NCBI GenBank assembly: GCA_021186555.1
Contig: JAJKFL010000005.1
Span: 11,125,178-11,189,177, forward strand
Length of the DNA: 64,000 nt
From: Reticulitermes speratus
Lineage: Eukaryota; Arthropoda; Insecta; Blattodea; Rhinotermitidae
Reading direction: 5' to 3'
The notes under the pieces were generated by a model. It saw nothing but the letters and a program-made list of their open reading frames with translations. It made no database searches and was not told the DNA's origin. Shown here piece after piece: positions 10,393 to 20,172 of the stretch; position 1 is the first letter of the stretch; each line of letters opens with the position of its first letter. A program made the position numbers and the translations under genes.

Positions 10393-11529
10393 CGGCGCCA
10401 AACTTGCAGAAACGTAATGCCTTATAACATACGAGTGCGAAAATAAGCCCTTGTCAGACACTCACTCAAAGGAAGATCGTGTCGGTGGAACTGATAGCAA
10501 ATCCTTTATTCTGAAAAGGTCTAAATTTTGCGACCTGAGTAAATAGGTCTGTTTTGGTTTTCCAGTTGCCTGGATTATTTTTCCGTTTGTATAGGCTGTT
10601 TGGCTTATCTCATAAATCTGTTTATCGACAATTTTGGCGAAGCTTACGAAATATATAAACATAATTGCTAGATTACTAGCCGGACGACCAAAGAATATGG
10701 GTTTAATTTTCGGCAAGAACAGAAATGTTTCTCCTCTGGGCGAGCTTCTATTTACCGACCTGTTAATTTCCCATAACCGTCGTGTCGTGAACTCACAGCT
10801 CGCAATAATCTCCACAGTTTTAATTCCTTCAACTCAGAAATACGCTCAGTGTATTTATGGTTTTCGTTTAGTTCTCAGCTCTAAGTATCAATAAATACGC
10901 TGGAAGGTCATTAACATTTTGAAACTTGCTGTTCCTCTATATACCGTTTAGAAATTCAGATCCTGTCTCATAGCAAAACATACTGCGTCTGCAGAACAGA
11001 GAACTATAATTAACGTTTAGGGAAATACGCAATCGATATTTATCCTGACAGCCTTACAAAACCCACAGGTCTAAATGCAATCTATGAGCCAAATTGCCGA
11101 CACGTTAACTTCATGGTACATAACCGATAGACTGCTAACGTGATTATTTTTAGGACCAATCAATTTATCTTTACAAAGGGAAAGCAACTGGTTTGTAATT
11201 TCAAGAAAACACACGTTTTAACATTGTTGTTGCTAATCTCAATTTAAGAGACGGAGGCGTAGTTGGAATTATGTTCACTGCTTCCATATCATCTGTGAGC
11301 ATCTCATACTCTTCGGGGTAAAGCACCCAAAATGTTTTACGAAATACACTCTTTCATCTAGTGGCGTGGACCATAGGCCCTAGCTCCACCCCGACATACG
11401 ACTTGTGTCTCTAATTAAGCACAGGAATAACTTTATTTATCCATGTGACTTTGTTTTAGGCGTTCTGTTGTAACACTTATCAATAAGGTACTATATATAT
11501 AAACTGCCAATCACAACACACCTACTTGT
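10393..11529. other. Unannotated stretch
   Basis: Overlapping 86- and 117-codon frames occur on opposite strands (10462-10894), but neither shows a recognisable motif. I regard them as chance. Confidence 0.45.
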
Positions 11530-11865
11530 GCAGCTCACGTTAAAAATTTATATTGCGCTAGCTTGTGTACGGTACAGAGCCACCACTTCTTATACATAGA
11601 CCGACACTGTCCTCCGAAACATACCCGAGTATTCAAAAACAGGAAAATGTTTAGGTTTTACAAGAAAATGGAGAACGTCATAATAAATCCAAGACCCCCA
11701 AAATAACATCCAATAAAAAACAACGAATATCACCAAGGGAAATAAAACAGTGTTCATTTTTCCAAAATGAGAAATAAAAATGAACAACATACGCATTGCG
11801 TAAGGAGTACATTCTTTAATTTATAAATTTAATGCAATAAATTATGTACTTTTAACGTGAGCTGC
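11530..11865. mobile_element. Candidate non-autonomous element with 16-bp terminal inverted repeats
   Basis: GCAGCTCACGTTAAAA at 11530-11545 is exactly complementary to 11850-11865, enclosing a 336-bp segment. A perfect 16-bp inverted pair at this spacing fits a small DNA transposon derivative. I could not establish a target-site duplication or superfamily. Its right edge lies about 75 bp before the LINE ORF. Confidence 0.4.
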
Positions 11866-11940
11866 AGATGTTTTAGTTAAATTACGTAATAAACTTTAAA
11901 TCTCTAAAACAAAGATAGTTCTTTCTTAATAGGGATTTAA

Positions 11941-14840
11941 AATCTGTGTATAAACAGCTTCAAGATAGGCACTTGGAACGTAAGGACCTTGAATCAAGGA
12001 GGAAAACTCGAAAATTTGAAGAAAGAGATGCAGAAGAACGCAGTGTCTGTGCTAGGTGTTAGTGAAGTGCGGTGGAAGGGTCAAGGTGAAATAAAAAGTG
12101 GTGATTATACAGTGTATTATTCCGGGGGTGACAGTGCTGAAAGAGGCGTAGCTATAGTAGTGCATAAAAGCGTAGTGAAAAGTGTTGTTAAGAAGAGTGT
12201 GTATAGTGACAGAATCATTGCTATTAAATTGCAGGCAGAACCGGTAAGTATTTTGATAGTGCAAGTGTACATGCCAACATCGGAGTATGAAGATGACAAA
12301 GTGGAAGAGTTGTATGATATAATTGAAGAAATTCTTGAAGAGGATGGAAAGGGTGCGACAAACACGATTATAATGGGAGATTGGAACAGTGTGGTTGGAG
12401 ATAAAGCACATCACAACACTGTTGGACCATATGGACTGGGAAGGAGGAATCAGAGAGGTCAAATGCTTATTGACTTCTGTGAAAGAAATGGACTTGTTAT
12501 AACAAACACATGGTTCAAAAAACCTAAAAGAAGATTGTACACGTGGAAATCACCAGGAGATAGGAATCGATATCAGCTGGACTATGTACTAGTGAAACAG
12601 CGATTCAGGAACAGTGTGAAGGATGTGCAGACACTACCTGGAGCAGATATTGACTCTGACCACAATTTACTGGTTGCAAAGATCTGCACCAGATTGAAGA
12701 AGATCATGAGGTTCCACAAGAAAAAACCAAGATGGGATTTGGAGAAGCTATATGCTCAACGACAGGTAGTACACGATAGACTAGAAGAACAGCTTGGTGC
12801 AATCAAATGTGAAAGTGGGAATGTGGAAGTGCAGTGGAACAATATCAAGAAATGTGTGTTAGATACTATGAGTGGTTTGGTTGGAAAAGTCGAGAGGAGA
12901 GCAAGAAAGCCAAGGATTACACAGGAGATGATCAGTAAAATGGATGAACGAAGGAAATGGAAGAATGTCAACAATGAAGAAGGAAGGAAGAACTACAGAA
13001 GACTGAGGAATGAATTGAAAAGAGCCACGGACAACGCCAAGAAGGAATATCTGGAGAGCATATGCGACGAGATCATAGAATTTCAAAGAATAGGACGTTA
13101 TGATTTAATGTACATGAAGACAAAGGAACTAGGTTGGAAAGAAAACCATGGGATTCAAAACATTGGCATCGAAGACTCTCAAGGCAATATAATAATAAAT
13201 CAGAGACGAGTATTGCAAATTTGGGAGAATTATATCACAGAGCTCTACGATCGAGCTAATCGACCAGAACATCTAGACGTCGAACCTGAAGATGAAGTAG
13301 ATGAAGACGAGAAAGGCCCTTATATTTTGCAAAGTGAAGTGGAAAAAGCTATCAAGGAGATGAGGGATAAGAAGGCTACAGGAGATGATGATATACCTGG
13401 GGATGTACTCAAATTGTTGGGAGAAGGTGGTCTAAGGCTAATGACACAGATGATCAACAGCATGTATGTAACTGGAGAATGGCCCAGAGATTTTATTGAA
13501 GTTACAATGATTGCCTTAAAGAAGAAGCTCAAAGCTACAAAATGCAGCGACCATCGCACAATCAGCATCATCGCTCATGCAGCAAAGATAGTAGCGAGGA
13601 TACTTAGAAGAAGGATTGAGAGGAAAATTGAAGATGCACTTGGAGAAGATCAGTTTGGATTTAGAAGAGGAAAAGGAACTAGGGATGCAATTGGAATGCT
13701 GAGAATAATATCAGAACGAACCTTGGTCATAGATGAGGAATTGTGTGCTTGCTTCATAGACTGGCAGAAGGCATTTGACCGTGTCAACTGGACCAAATTA
13801 ATGCAAATCCTAAAAGGAATTGGGATAGACTGGCGCGAAAGAAGATTGATCAGCAAATTGTACATGGAACAGAGTGTCAAAATACGACTGGACCAAGGGG
13901 AGACGAGAAGTGTGAAGATTGGAAGAGGAGTTAGACAAGGTTGCTGCTTGTCACCGATTCTGTTCAACTTATACAGCGAGTACCTTACCAAGGAAGCTCT
14001 TGAAGGGTTTGGAGACGTCAAAATAGGAGGACAAGTAATTCGCACTGTGAAATATGCAGATGACCTTGTGCTACTGGCTAGGGAAGAAAAGGTGCTACAG
14101 GGCATGATTGATAGACTAAGTGAAATTGGAAGACGCTATGGAATGGAAATGAATGTGGGAAAAACTAAAGTAATGAAAATCTCAAGGCAACCATCCCCAA
14201 TGAAAATTATGATAGATCAAAAACAATTGGAGAATGTGGAATATTTCAATTATTTGGGTAGCATGATAACAAGTGATGCAAGGTGTACACGTGAAATTAA
14301 ATCCAGAATTGCCATGGCAAAAACAGCATTCAACAAGAAGAAAAATCTTTTCACCAGCAAACTGGAATTAAATTTAAGGAAGAAACTAGTAAAGTGCTAC
14401 ATTTGGAGCATAGCTTTGTATGGTGCTGAAACGTGGACACTTCGGAAAGTAGATCAGAAGTATCTGGAAAGTTTTGAAATGTGGTGCTGGAGAAGAATGG
14501 AGAAGATCAGTTGGACCGATCGTGTGAGAAATGAAGAAGTATTACACAGAGTCAAGGAGGAGAGGAATATACTACATACAATAAAAAGAAGAAAGGCTAA
14601 CTGGATTGGTCACATCTTGCGTAGAAACTGTCTTCTGAAACACGTGATTGAAGGAAAGTTAGAAGGAAGGATAGAAATGACGGGACGACGAGGGAGAAGA
14701 CGTAAGCAGCTACTGGATGACCTTAAGGAAAAGAAAAGATACTGGAAATTGAAAGAGGAAGCACTAGATCGCACCCTGTGGAGAACTCGCTTTGGAAGAG
14801 GCTACGGACCTGTCGTAAGACAGACTACAGAATGAATGAT
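11941..14840 (+). mobile_element. Near-full-length LINE, RTE-like, with intact EN-RT frame
   Basis: A single open frame spans an APE-type endonuclease and a reverse transcriptase, then ends in a GAAT-type tail (14830-14840) with essentially no 3' UTR. Short repeated tails, little 3' UTR and a single EN-RT ORF favour the RTE side of the LINE tree, though I cannot run a phylogeny. No ORF1 or 5' UTR is recognisable upstream. A truncated sister copy at 5065-5602 is almost identical, so the family is young. Directly downstream lies an older, unrelated LINE 3' end (14905-15155). Confidence 0.85.
11989..14835 (+). CDS. LINE endonuclease/reverse transcriptase polyprotein
   Basis: 948 codons from a TTG at 11989, which is almost certainly not the true start: the same frame is open back to 11941 and reads KIGTWNVRTL, the canonical opening of an APE endonuclease, and no in-frame ATG precedes it. 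Endonuclease (residues 1-235) shows SEVRW (Glu26), GDWN (130-133) and SDHNLL (223-228). The reverse transcriptase runs from about residue 440 to 760, with DQFGFRRGKGTRDA, FIDWQKAFDRV, GVRQGCCLSPILFNLY and the catalytic YADD at 14053-14064 (residues 689-692). A C-terminal segment has CW-rich ILRR and basic GRRGRRRKQ motifs. All catalytic residues I can check are present, with no internal stop. The protein would nick target DNA and copy the element's RNA there. The missing initiator suggests a slight 5' truncation. Confidence 0.9.
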   Translation: MNQGGKLENLKKEMQKNAVSVLGVSEVRWKGQGEIKSGDYTVYYSGGDSAERGVAIVVHKSVVKSVVKKSVYSDRIIAIKLQAEPVSILIVQVYMPTSEYEDDKVEELYDIIEEILEEDGKGATNTIIMGDWNSVVGDKAHHNTVGPYGLGRRNQRGQMLIDFCERNGLVITNTWFKKPKRRLYTWKSPGDRNRYQLDYVLVKQRFRNSVKDVQTLPGADIDSDHNLLVAKICTRLKKIMRFHKKKPRWDLEKLYAQRQVVHDRLEEQLGAIKCESGNVEVQWNNIKKCVLDTMSGLVGKVERRARKPRITQEMISKMDERRKWKNVNNEEGRKNYRRLRNELKRATDNAKKEYLESICDEIIEFQRIGRYDLMYMKTKELGWKENHGIQNIGIEDSQGNIIINQRRVLQIWENYITELYDRANRPEHLDVEPEDEVDEDEKGPYILQSEVEKAIKEMRDKKATGDDDIPGDVLKLLGEGGLRLMTQMINSMYVTGEWPRDFIEVTMIALKKKLKATKCSDHRTISIIAHAAKIVARILRRRIERKIEDALGEDQFGFRRGKGTRDAIGMLRIISERTLVIDEELCACFIDWQKAFDRVNWTKLMQILKGIGIDWRERRLISKLYMEQSVKIRLDQGETRSVKIGRGVRQGCCLSPILFNLYSEYLTKEALEGFGDVKIGGQVIRTVKYADDLVLLAREEKVLQGMIDRLSEIGRRYGMEMNVGKTKVMKISRQPSPMKIMIDQKQLENVEYFNYLGSMITSDARCTREIKSRIAMAKTAFNKKKNLFTSKLELNLRKKLVKCYIWSIALYGAETWTLRKVDQKYLESFEMWCWRRMEKISWTDRVRNEEVLHRVKEERNILHTIKRRKANWIGHILRRNCLLKHVIEGKLEGRIEMTGRRGRRRKQLLDDLKEKKRYWKLKEEALDRTLWRTRFGRGYGPVVRQTTE

Positions 14841-14904
14841 CAAAGAAAGGATGAGATGGGGCGGCATATGTGGTATGTATGGGGGACAGAAAAGGCACAC
14901 ACAA

Positions 14905-15155
14905 AGTTTTGGTTGGGTTAACTGAAGGAAAGAGATCACTTGTACGACCTAGGCTTAAATGGAAGGTAACCTGATATTAAATTGGATGGTTTGGTAGGAC
15001 GTCGACTGCACTGCTATAGCTCAGAACACAGACAAGTGGTGGGCCCCTGTGTACAGGGTCATGAACGTTTTGGGTCCATAACACGTAGGGTGCTTGTTGA
15101 ATGCTGAGGAAATATTAGCTTCCCGAGACGGAGGCTGCTCTATGGAGTTAGTTAG
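14905..15155 (+). mobile_element. Decayed LINE 3' end, second lineage (copy 1)
   Basis: Starts with GTTTTGGTTGGG and ends with CTGCTCTATGGAGTTAGTTA, both shared with 58821-59077. In between, traces of the typical C-terminal 'K-R-x-L-x-R-P-x-L-K-W-x' basic motif and of an 'A-x-D-R-x-x-W' segment can be followed with frame changes. It belongs to a different LINE lineage from the intact element just upstream, with a GTTA-type tail. It is strongly decayed. Confidence 0.6.
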
Positions 15156-16379
15156 TTGCAAAACACCTCGGCATATGTACGTGTGGTGTAAGAGAACTAC
15201 AGAACAAAGTACCCTTACGCGGCCATATACAAATGCTTGGACAGGCTTACGTATCCCGTGCATATTAATAAAGTTTAAGTTAGAGGATGAGAAGACTGAC
15301 ACCAAAAATTAAGTCCTAATTAGATTAAGCTTCTTTAATAAAAATTTATTTTTTTTTCTCCAGAATTTAAGACTATTAGCCTAGTCGTTGATTAGGTTAA
15401 GTGGACTGTTCACAGAGGACAGACCTGGGGTTTGAATAAAATGCATTTTTCTGATGGGGATGCGAGGGTTAAATTTATGTATTTCAATATTGAGAGACTT
15501 TCCTATAGATTTCCACAACAGGTTTAGCTTTCGGCTTTCCCTCACAGGTTTCATCTATCAAACGTTGCAAATCTTTCATCGTATAAGGTTCTGCTGAAAA
15601 TATATCGCAACAAAACTCATCATTTTTATCGACATTTTGCTTCATTTAGTGTACGTATTAAAATACCAAAGCTCCTAATTATATAACTTTCGGCAACCTT
15701 AGTATTTTAAGGTGAAATGTCAATTTTCGAACCCACGTGAAAAAAAACGCGTAGGCCCTAAACAATTTTTATGCCTATTAGAAATTCTTTAAAAGACATT
15801 TCTGTTTAAAAAAAAACTATTGGCTTTCACTTCGTCCTGCAGACTTTAGGATTAGAAGGACGGTTAGTTACAGTTCTGTGACATAAATATTTTGAAAAGA
15901 CTTACTTAGTTTTCCAGTTAAATTGGTACTGGGTGAATGTTATTTTCAAACCACTGTTCGCAAATATATGAGCGAAGTAAAATAGTGTAATTCGAAGAAA
16001 ACTCCTAAAGAAGGTCCATTCCAAGTAGCCTAGGTTACGAACGAAAACTGTTTTACACGCAGCCGGAAGGCTTCAAGACTTTCTTAATGCCTGAAGTCAC
16101 TTAACAAGATAGACTACGCTCTGTTTTGAAAATAAGTGTTTGGAAACAATCAGGTGACGACAGGAAACGGGAATGGAGTGCAAAGAAAACACATGTGTGG
16201 GATAAATTGAAAGAACCGTAACACAGGTGTTACAATTTATATATTAAGATGACACAGAAACTCTGTCATATACTAACAAACGTGTCTTGAAACTGGACCC
16301 ACAATCTTTAAAATTGTACGAAATATAAACAAACTCTGAGCAGGCATTTTAGAAAAGAAAATGGTGGAAAGCTCCTCCT
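15156..16379. other. Unannotated AT-rich stretch upstream of the FoxB region
   Basis: No gene or clear repeat. Regulatory sequence for FoxB could lie here, but nothing specific can be supported. Confidence 0.4.
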
Positions 16380-16575
16380 ACAAGAGAATTAAATGCACTG
16401 ACCCGCCCGTCGTCGCGCGCCGACCCAGTCAGACACCAATCACAGATTAAGGAGGAGCCCATTGTTGGTTGGCTCTTCCCTCTACGGTACCCTTGCAGGC
16501 CGTCTTTCTACTAGACAATAAAGGAAGTGCTAGGCCAGTGAGTGAGTCAACCAACCAAGCAAGTGTGTGCACGCG
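16380..16575 (+). promoter_or_regulatory. Candidate FoxB promoter and 5' UTR exon
   Basis: The segment is clearly more GC-rich than its surroundings and contains CpG-dense CGTCGCGCGCCG. It also holds two CCAAT-type sites: CCAAT at about 16436 and its reverse ATTGG in TGTTGGTTGG near 16465. CAGT initiator-like words follow. At 16576 a strong donor (CGCG|GTGAGTG) ends a plausible first exon. A matching acceptor, TTCTTCACAG, ends at 17288. All of this is inference from composition and motifs; no TATA box is obvious. Confidence 0.35.
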
Positions 16576-17288
16576 GTGAGTGCTTCAAGGAGGCAGTGAC
16601 TGGCGCGTCGTCACAGAAAAATATTTTGAAATTCAAACATTGTACTGGTGAATTGGTCATAAATAAGGTCCGTGAGATAAAACATAATGCCGAGGCGTGG
16701 GTAGCAGCTATTTTTTTTTTTCTGTGTGAACATTTAAAATATGGAATTATTTCCTTCACTAGATTGGACATAAAAGTATGCTGGTCGTATACCACTAAGG
16801 CAACGTGTTCGTTGAAATTAGTGTTTAGTGGGGATATCTGCAGCAGGTGATGGCTCCTAAAATAAATGTGCGTTAGTATGCATGGTACGCAGAACTCACT
16901 GCAGTCTTCTCGTAAGTCTGCAAACATTGTGACATGTGCTGAATATGATCACGTTTCTTAGAACAAGACTTTGACATTTGTAGCACTAATTTTCGCTAAC
17001 TGCGGTAGAATTTCACGTCACTAAAATTTAGCGTCGTAGGATGCAGAAAATGCATCAAAGCATCAATAGCTAGTTTAATTACCGGATTTGTAATCTAACC
17101 GCCGATTTTAATATCATGATTGAAACAATACAAGATACTGAAATATTAATACAATACTTTCATTTAGTACTCAGAAGTTAGGCCCATTTAAATTAGGTTC
17201 CTTTCATAAACAGTACATCAATTTTGCTTTAAGCATAAATATTTTTTGCAGAATAATATAATTTACTGTTACCACTACTTCTTCACAG
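16576..17288 (+). other. Candidate 5' UTR intron of FoxB
   Basis: A 713-base GT...AG interval whose donor is GTGAGTG and whose acceptor is preceded by a pyrimidine-biased stretch and a TTTACTGTTAC branch-like word. The interior is AT-rich with no long frame on the sense strand that looks coding. If used, the second exon would begin at 17289, about 250 bases before the FoxB start codon. RNA evidence would be needed. Confidence 0.25.
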
Positions 17289-17514
17289 GCTGTGTATGTA
17301 ACTAAACGAGAGTGCGAATAGCGTCTTACATTAGCTATCAAGCTCATGGTTTAAGTCATATTTAAAGCAGATAAAATGTAATAGCAGCTTAGAATTGACG
17401 ATTTATTTATAGACTTGATGGCGTCTAATCTTACACATAACGATATGTAGGCTATTTGTAGGAGTGCAGGAAAATTGAACACGGAGCTGTGGCTACAGTC
17501 ATAGCAGCGCAATA

Positions 17515-17532
17515 ATGGTCATGTTCAAGTAA
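17515..17532 (+). promoter_or_regulatory. Mini upstream ORF before FoxB
   Basis: Two ATGs in one frame encode MVMFK followed by TAA at 17530-17532, ending only eight bases before the FoxB ATG and in a different frame. Such a short uORF would require leaky scanning or reinitiation and could damp translation. Whether it lies in the mRNA depends on the unproven transcription start. Confidence 0.4.
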
Positions 17533-17540
17533 GCGTCGCG

Positions 17541-18566
17541 ATGCCCCGGCCGAGCCGCGAGTCTTACGGGGACCAGAAACCGCCCTACTCATACATCTCG
17601 CTGACTGCTATGGCCATTTGGAGCTCGCCGGAGAAGATGTTACCGCTATCAGACATCTACCGCTTCATCACGGAGCGGTTCCCTTACTACCGCCGCAACA
17701 CACAGCGATGGCAGAACTCTCTGAGGCACAACCTCTCTTTCAACGACTGCTTCATCAAGATCCCGAGGCGGCCCGACCGTCCGGGAAAGGGCGCCTACTG
17801 GGCTCTGCATCCTGCCGCCCTCGACATGTTCGAGAACGGGAGTTTCCTCAGGCGCCGGAAACGTTTTAAGCTTCCCAAAATCGAGAAAGATGCGCTTGAA
17901 GTGGGTCTGGCATCTATCCAGCAAGCTTCCAACAACGCTCCTAGCGTAGCGATGCTGAAGAACATGTCAGTATCTCATCAGGTGCAGCAGTATGCGGGGT
18001 CGTCGCTGCACACTCCCGGCAAGTCCTTCAGCATCGACAGCATAATGCACGGGGGGGCAGACACTCTGCCCGACACGGCGGTAGCTCTGCAAGCCTTGCA
18101 GCATCCCGTGGTACCGCAACCCTTGCTGGCGCGTGGCAGTTCCTTCTGCTCACCGCCCTATGCCCCAAGCATCCCCGTGGCAGCTCCGGTGTCTCCAGGA
18201 TACTTCCACCACCATCCTCCCGTGTGTCTTCAGCAGCAGTTACCCGGTGGTTGTGCTGGTGGAGGCTATATCGTACACCCAGCTGCTGCTGCCATCTATG
18301 CTGCCGCCCTCGCTACAGCAGGTCTTCTTCTTCCCCCGTTCGCCAAGCCTCCCCAAACGCTTCCGGGCCTAGTGAAACCACATCCGCTCATGGCTCAATG
18401 TCCTCAGCAGTTCGCACTTCCTGGACCGCCACTGCCTCCAACCCAGAGGATCATAGAACTGGAGGACTCAGGATCACCGCCGCCTCAAACACCCTTGCTC
18501 GATGTCGTCGATAACTCCACGTCTTCATCTTCTTCGGACTGCTTGCAGCCTCCTGGAGAAATCTAG
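17541..18566 (+). CDS. FoxB: Forkhead transcription factor, FoxB class
   Basis: 341 residues, single coding exon. It starts [21 protein letters not shown], the FoxB signature start, with the ATG in a CGCGATGC context. The forkhead domain spans residues 12-107. Recognition helix 3 is [19 protein letters not shown], followed by the wing segment [18 protein letters not shown] and the basic RRRKRFK (104-110), a likely nuclear localisation signal. FSIDSIM at 163-169 resembles an EH1 motif, used by Fox factors to recruit Groucho. The C-terminus is rich in Pro, Ala, Gln and Ser. Orthologues in Drosophila are fd96Ca/fd96Cb, nuclear DNA-binding regulators expressed in neuroectoderm. Odd: Trp27 ([10 protein letters not shown]) where I expect Gln in most FoxB proteins. 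GTAAGG just after the stop could be a 3' UTR splice donor. Confidence 0.93.
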   Translation: MPRPSRESYGDQKPPYSYISLTAMAIWSSPEKMLPLSDIYRFITERFPYYRRNTQRWQNSLRHNLSFNDCFIKIPRRPDRPGKGAYWALHPAALDMFENGSFLRRRKRFKLPKIEKDALEVGLASIQQASNNAPSVAMLKNMSVSHQVQQYAGSSLHTPGKSFSIDSIMHGGADTLPDTAVALQALQHPVVPQPLLARGSSFCSPPYAPSIPVAAPVSPGYFHHHPPVCLQQQLPGGCAGGGYIVHPAAAAIYAAALATAGLLLPPFAKPPQTLPGLVKPHPLMAQCPQQFALPGPPLPPTQRIIELEDSGSPPPQTPLLDVVDNSTSSSSSDCLQPPGEI

Positions 18567-18861
18567 CGGCAAGGTAAGGCTCTCATGACAAACATTACAG
18601 GTTACTAAGTCGTCAAAATCTCTGCAGCCTTACGCATTTATTCTAAGCAGAGTCACAGGAACAAGTCAGCTTCGGTTCTTGCAAGGCCTAACTGCTTCCA
18701 GTATAAAGTCACAATTCGTAGGCGTTTTGCCATTTTATGTTGTGAACGAAAAGCAGCTTTTGTAGGAGTGGTTCTCCTGTGATCATGAACCGATCCACAC
18801 AGAAAATGTTACTTCATACGCCGCTGTGTAATTCACATTTTACACTGTATGCAGATGGACC
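18567..18861. other. FoxB 3' flank
   Basis: Probable 3' UTR or immediate downstream sequence. No AATAAA is seen before the SINE at 18862; the first lies at 19297-19302, beyond the SINE, so the transcript end is unclear. Confidence 0.4.
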
Positions 18862-19120
18862 GCCGATCCCAGTGACCGCGCAGTCTGAGGCGCGGGTCTG
18901 CGGCCGCTCGCTTGCTGGGATTGCGGGTTCAAATCCCACCGGGGATATGGATGTCTGTCTTTTATGAGTGTTGTGTGTTGTCAGGTAGAGATCTCTGCGA
19001 CGAGCTGGTCACTCGTCAAGAGGAGTCCTACCGAGTGTGGTGTGTCTGAGTGTGATCGTGATGCCTCGATAATGAGGAGGCCCTGGCCCGCTAGGGGCTG
19101 TTGCGCCATGGGGAAAAAAA
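18862..19120 (+). mobile_element. tRNA-derived SINE, family A (copy 1)
   Basis: The head starts GCCGATCCCAGTGACCG and resembles a class II (Leu/Ser-type) tRNA, with a long variable-arm region and the B-box GGGTTCAAATCCC at 18927-18939. The body is followed by a GC-rich 3' tail with GAGGCCCTGGCCCGCTAGGG and a TGTTGCGCCATGGGG hairpin-like end, then a short A-run. Five other copies are at 20800, 21785, 29546, 42704 and 45044. It sits about 300 bp downstream of FoxB. Confidence 0.9.
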
Positions 19121-19186
19121 GTAGACTTAACCGCGTTAGGATGCCGCCAGCACCGTAACGTCAGAGGAAGGACAGCACGCGCAATC

Positions 19187-19237
19187 TTGTGTGTGTGTAC
19201 GCGCGCGCGTGCGCGTGTGTGCGTGCGTGGGTGTGTT
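19187..19237. repeat. GT/GC alternating microsatellite
   Basis: Alternating purine-pyrimidine tract of GTGTGT, CGCGCG and GTGCGT words directly downstream of the SINE. This composition can adopt Z-DNA in vitro. No functional claim is made. Confidence 0.75.
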
Positions 19238-19433
19238 CAGAGACATCACGCCAAACACGCCTAGAAGTAGTATACAGATTTTGCCTGTTGGGCGTTAATA
19301 AATATTACGTTGATGTATATACCACTGTTTGTGTAAATATCATGATTTCTATTGTAGGTTTTTAGGAGTGTTTGCGTTGAGTGACGCCTAGCAGTTTCTT
19401 TCGAAAAACCCCAACAGACCTAGACTATAAGTA

Positions 19434-19980
19434 CAGTAAAACCTGTGAAGTTTGCCACCCTTGTAAATTGGCCACCTGTCACCGTTGCCCACACTTTCAG
19501 GAAACCGGCAAATTCCCATGATATTATATAAGGTCATTACGCCGTAATTTGGCCACCTGTTATTATGTTTAATCTTGGCCACAATTTCATATTTAGTGCT
19601 GTGCTTTCTGTATAACTTCAACCTCCATAAGTTGGCAGTTTTGTCTCCTATTCTACATGGGCCGATATCCTCATCCATTAGCAGAGTTAGCTGTGTCCAC
19701 TGAACTTCCATCCTTTCTCCACAAGTGTGCACAATGCATTGAAATTTTCTAGTGGCAACTGATTACTGTATTTAAAGTCCCTTTTCGTTGACTGGGTTAA
19801 GTAATTGCTTTCCAATTCGACCACCTGTCTCAGCACTCTGAACTGTACAGTTGCGCAAGTGATAGTTCACAGTTCAATTTTCATAGTGTCAAGTGGTTTC
19901 CGTTAGTTGACCACCTATAGGATATAGTTTGGGCGGCTTTGAATGGAACCAAAGTTAGTCACCGTAGACGGGTTTCACTG
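19434..19980. mobile_element. Pogo/Tigger-like non-autonomous DNA element
   Basis: 547 bp flanked by TA on both sides. The left end reads CAGTAAAACCTGTGAAG and the reverse complement of the right end reads CAGTGAAACCCGTCTACGG, an imperfect inverted pair typical of pogo/Tigger elements. Subterminal words such as TTGGCCACCTGT recur inside. No transposase domain is recognisable in any frame, so it is a deletion derivative or an old relic. Confidence 0.7.
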
Positions 19981-20127
19981 TACTTCACAGAAACTGAGAT
20001 ACAAACCCCAGCCAAGTCAACCCCAAATTCTCCCTCAGCAAACATATCTGTCTTCTCGAAAGTCAGACAGCAAGTAAGTTGCTTAATATCTTCTGGGTTA
20101 TTACCCGGCGTCATTTTTTGGTGCATG

Positions 20128-20172
20128 ACCAACGTTTCGGGATCACTTATTTGTCCTATCTTCAGGGTCTTA
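20128..20172 (-). ncRNA. Degenerate hammerhead-like core
   Basis: On the minus strand, CCTGAAGA is followed by a weak hairpin and CCCGAAACGTTGGTC. The CUGANGA and GAAAC blocks and a GTC cleavage-like triplet are present. The two sequences that should form stem I are not complementary and helix II is poor. I read this as a decayed relative of the motifs at 3.0, 37.2/37.9 and 63.4 kb. Confidence 0.3.

Noticed and set aside
12052-12462. Minus-strand frames of 70-150 codons within the LINE
   Set aside because: They are antisense shadows of the intact EN-RT frame with no independent motif.
17649-17924. Minus-strand and alternative plus frames inside FoxB
   Set aside because: Shadows of the GC-rich FoxB coding frame.
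18862-18945. Possible functional tRNA gene (A-box and B-box present)
   Set aside because: The acceptor and anticodon stems do not pair properly and the head continues into a SINE body repeated six times in the window.
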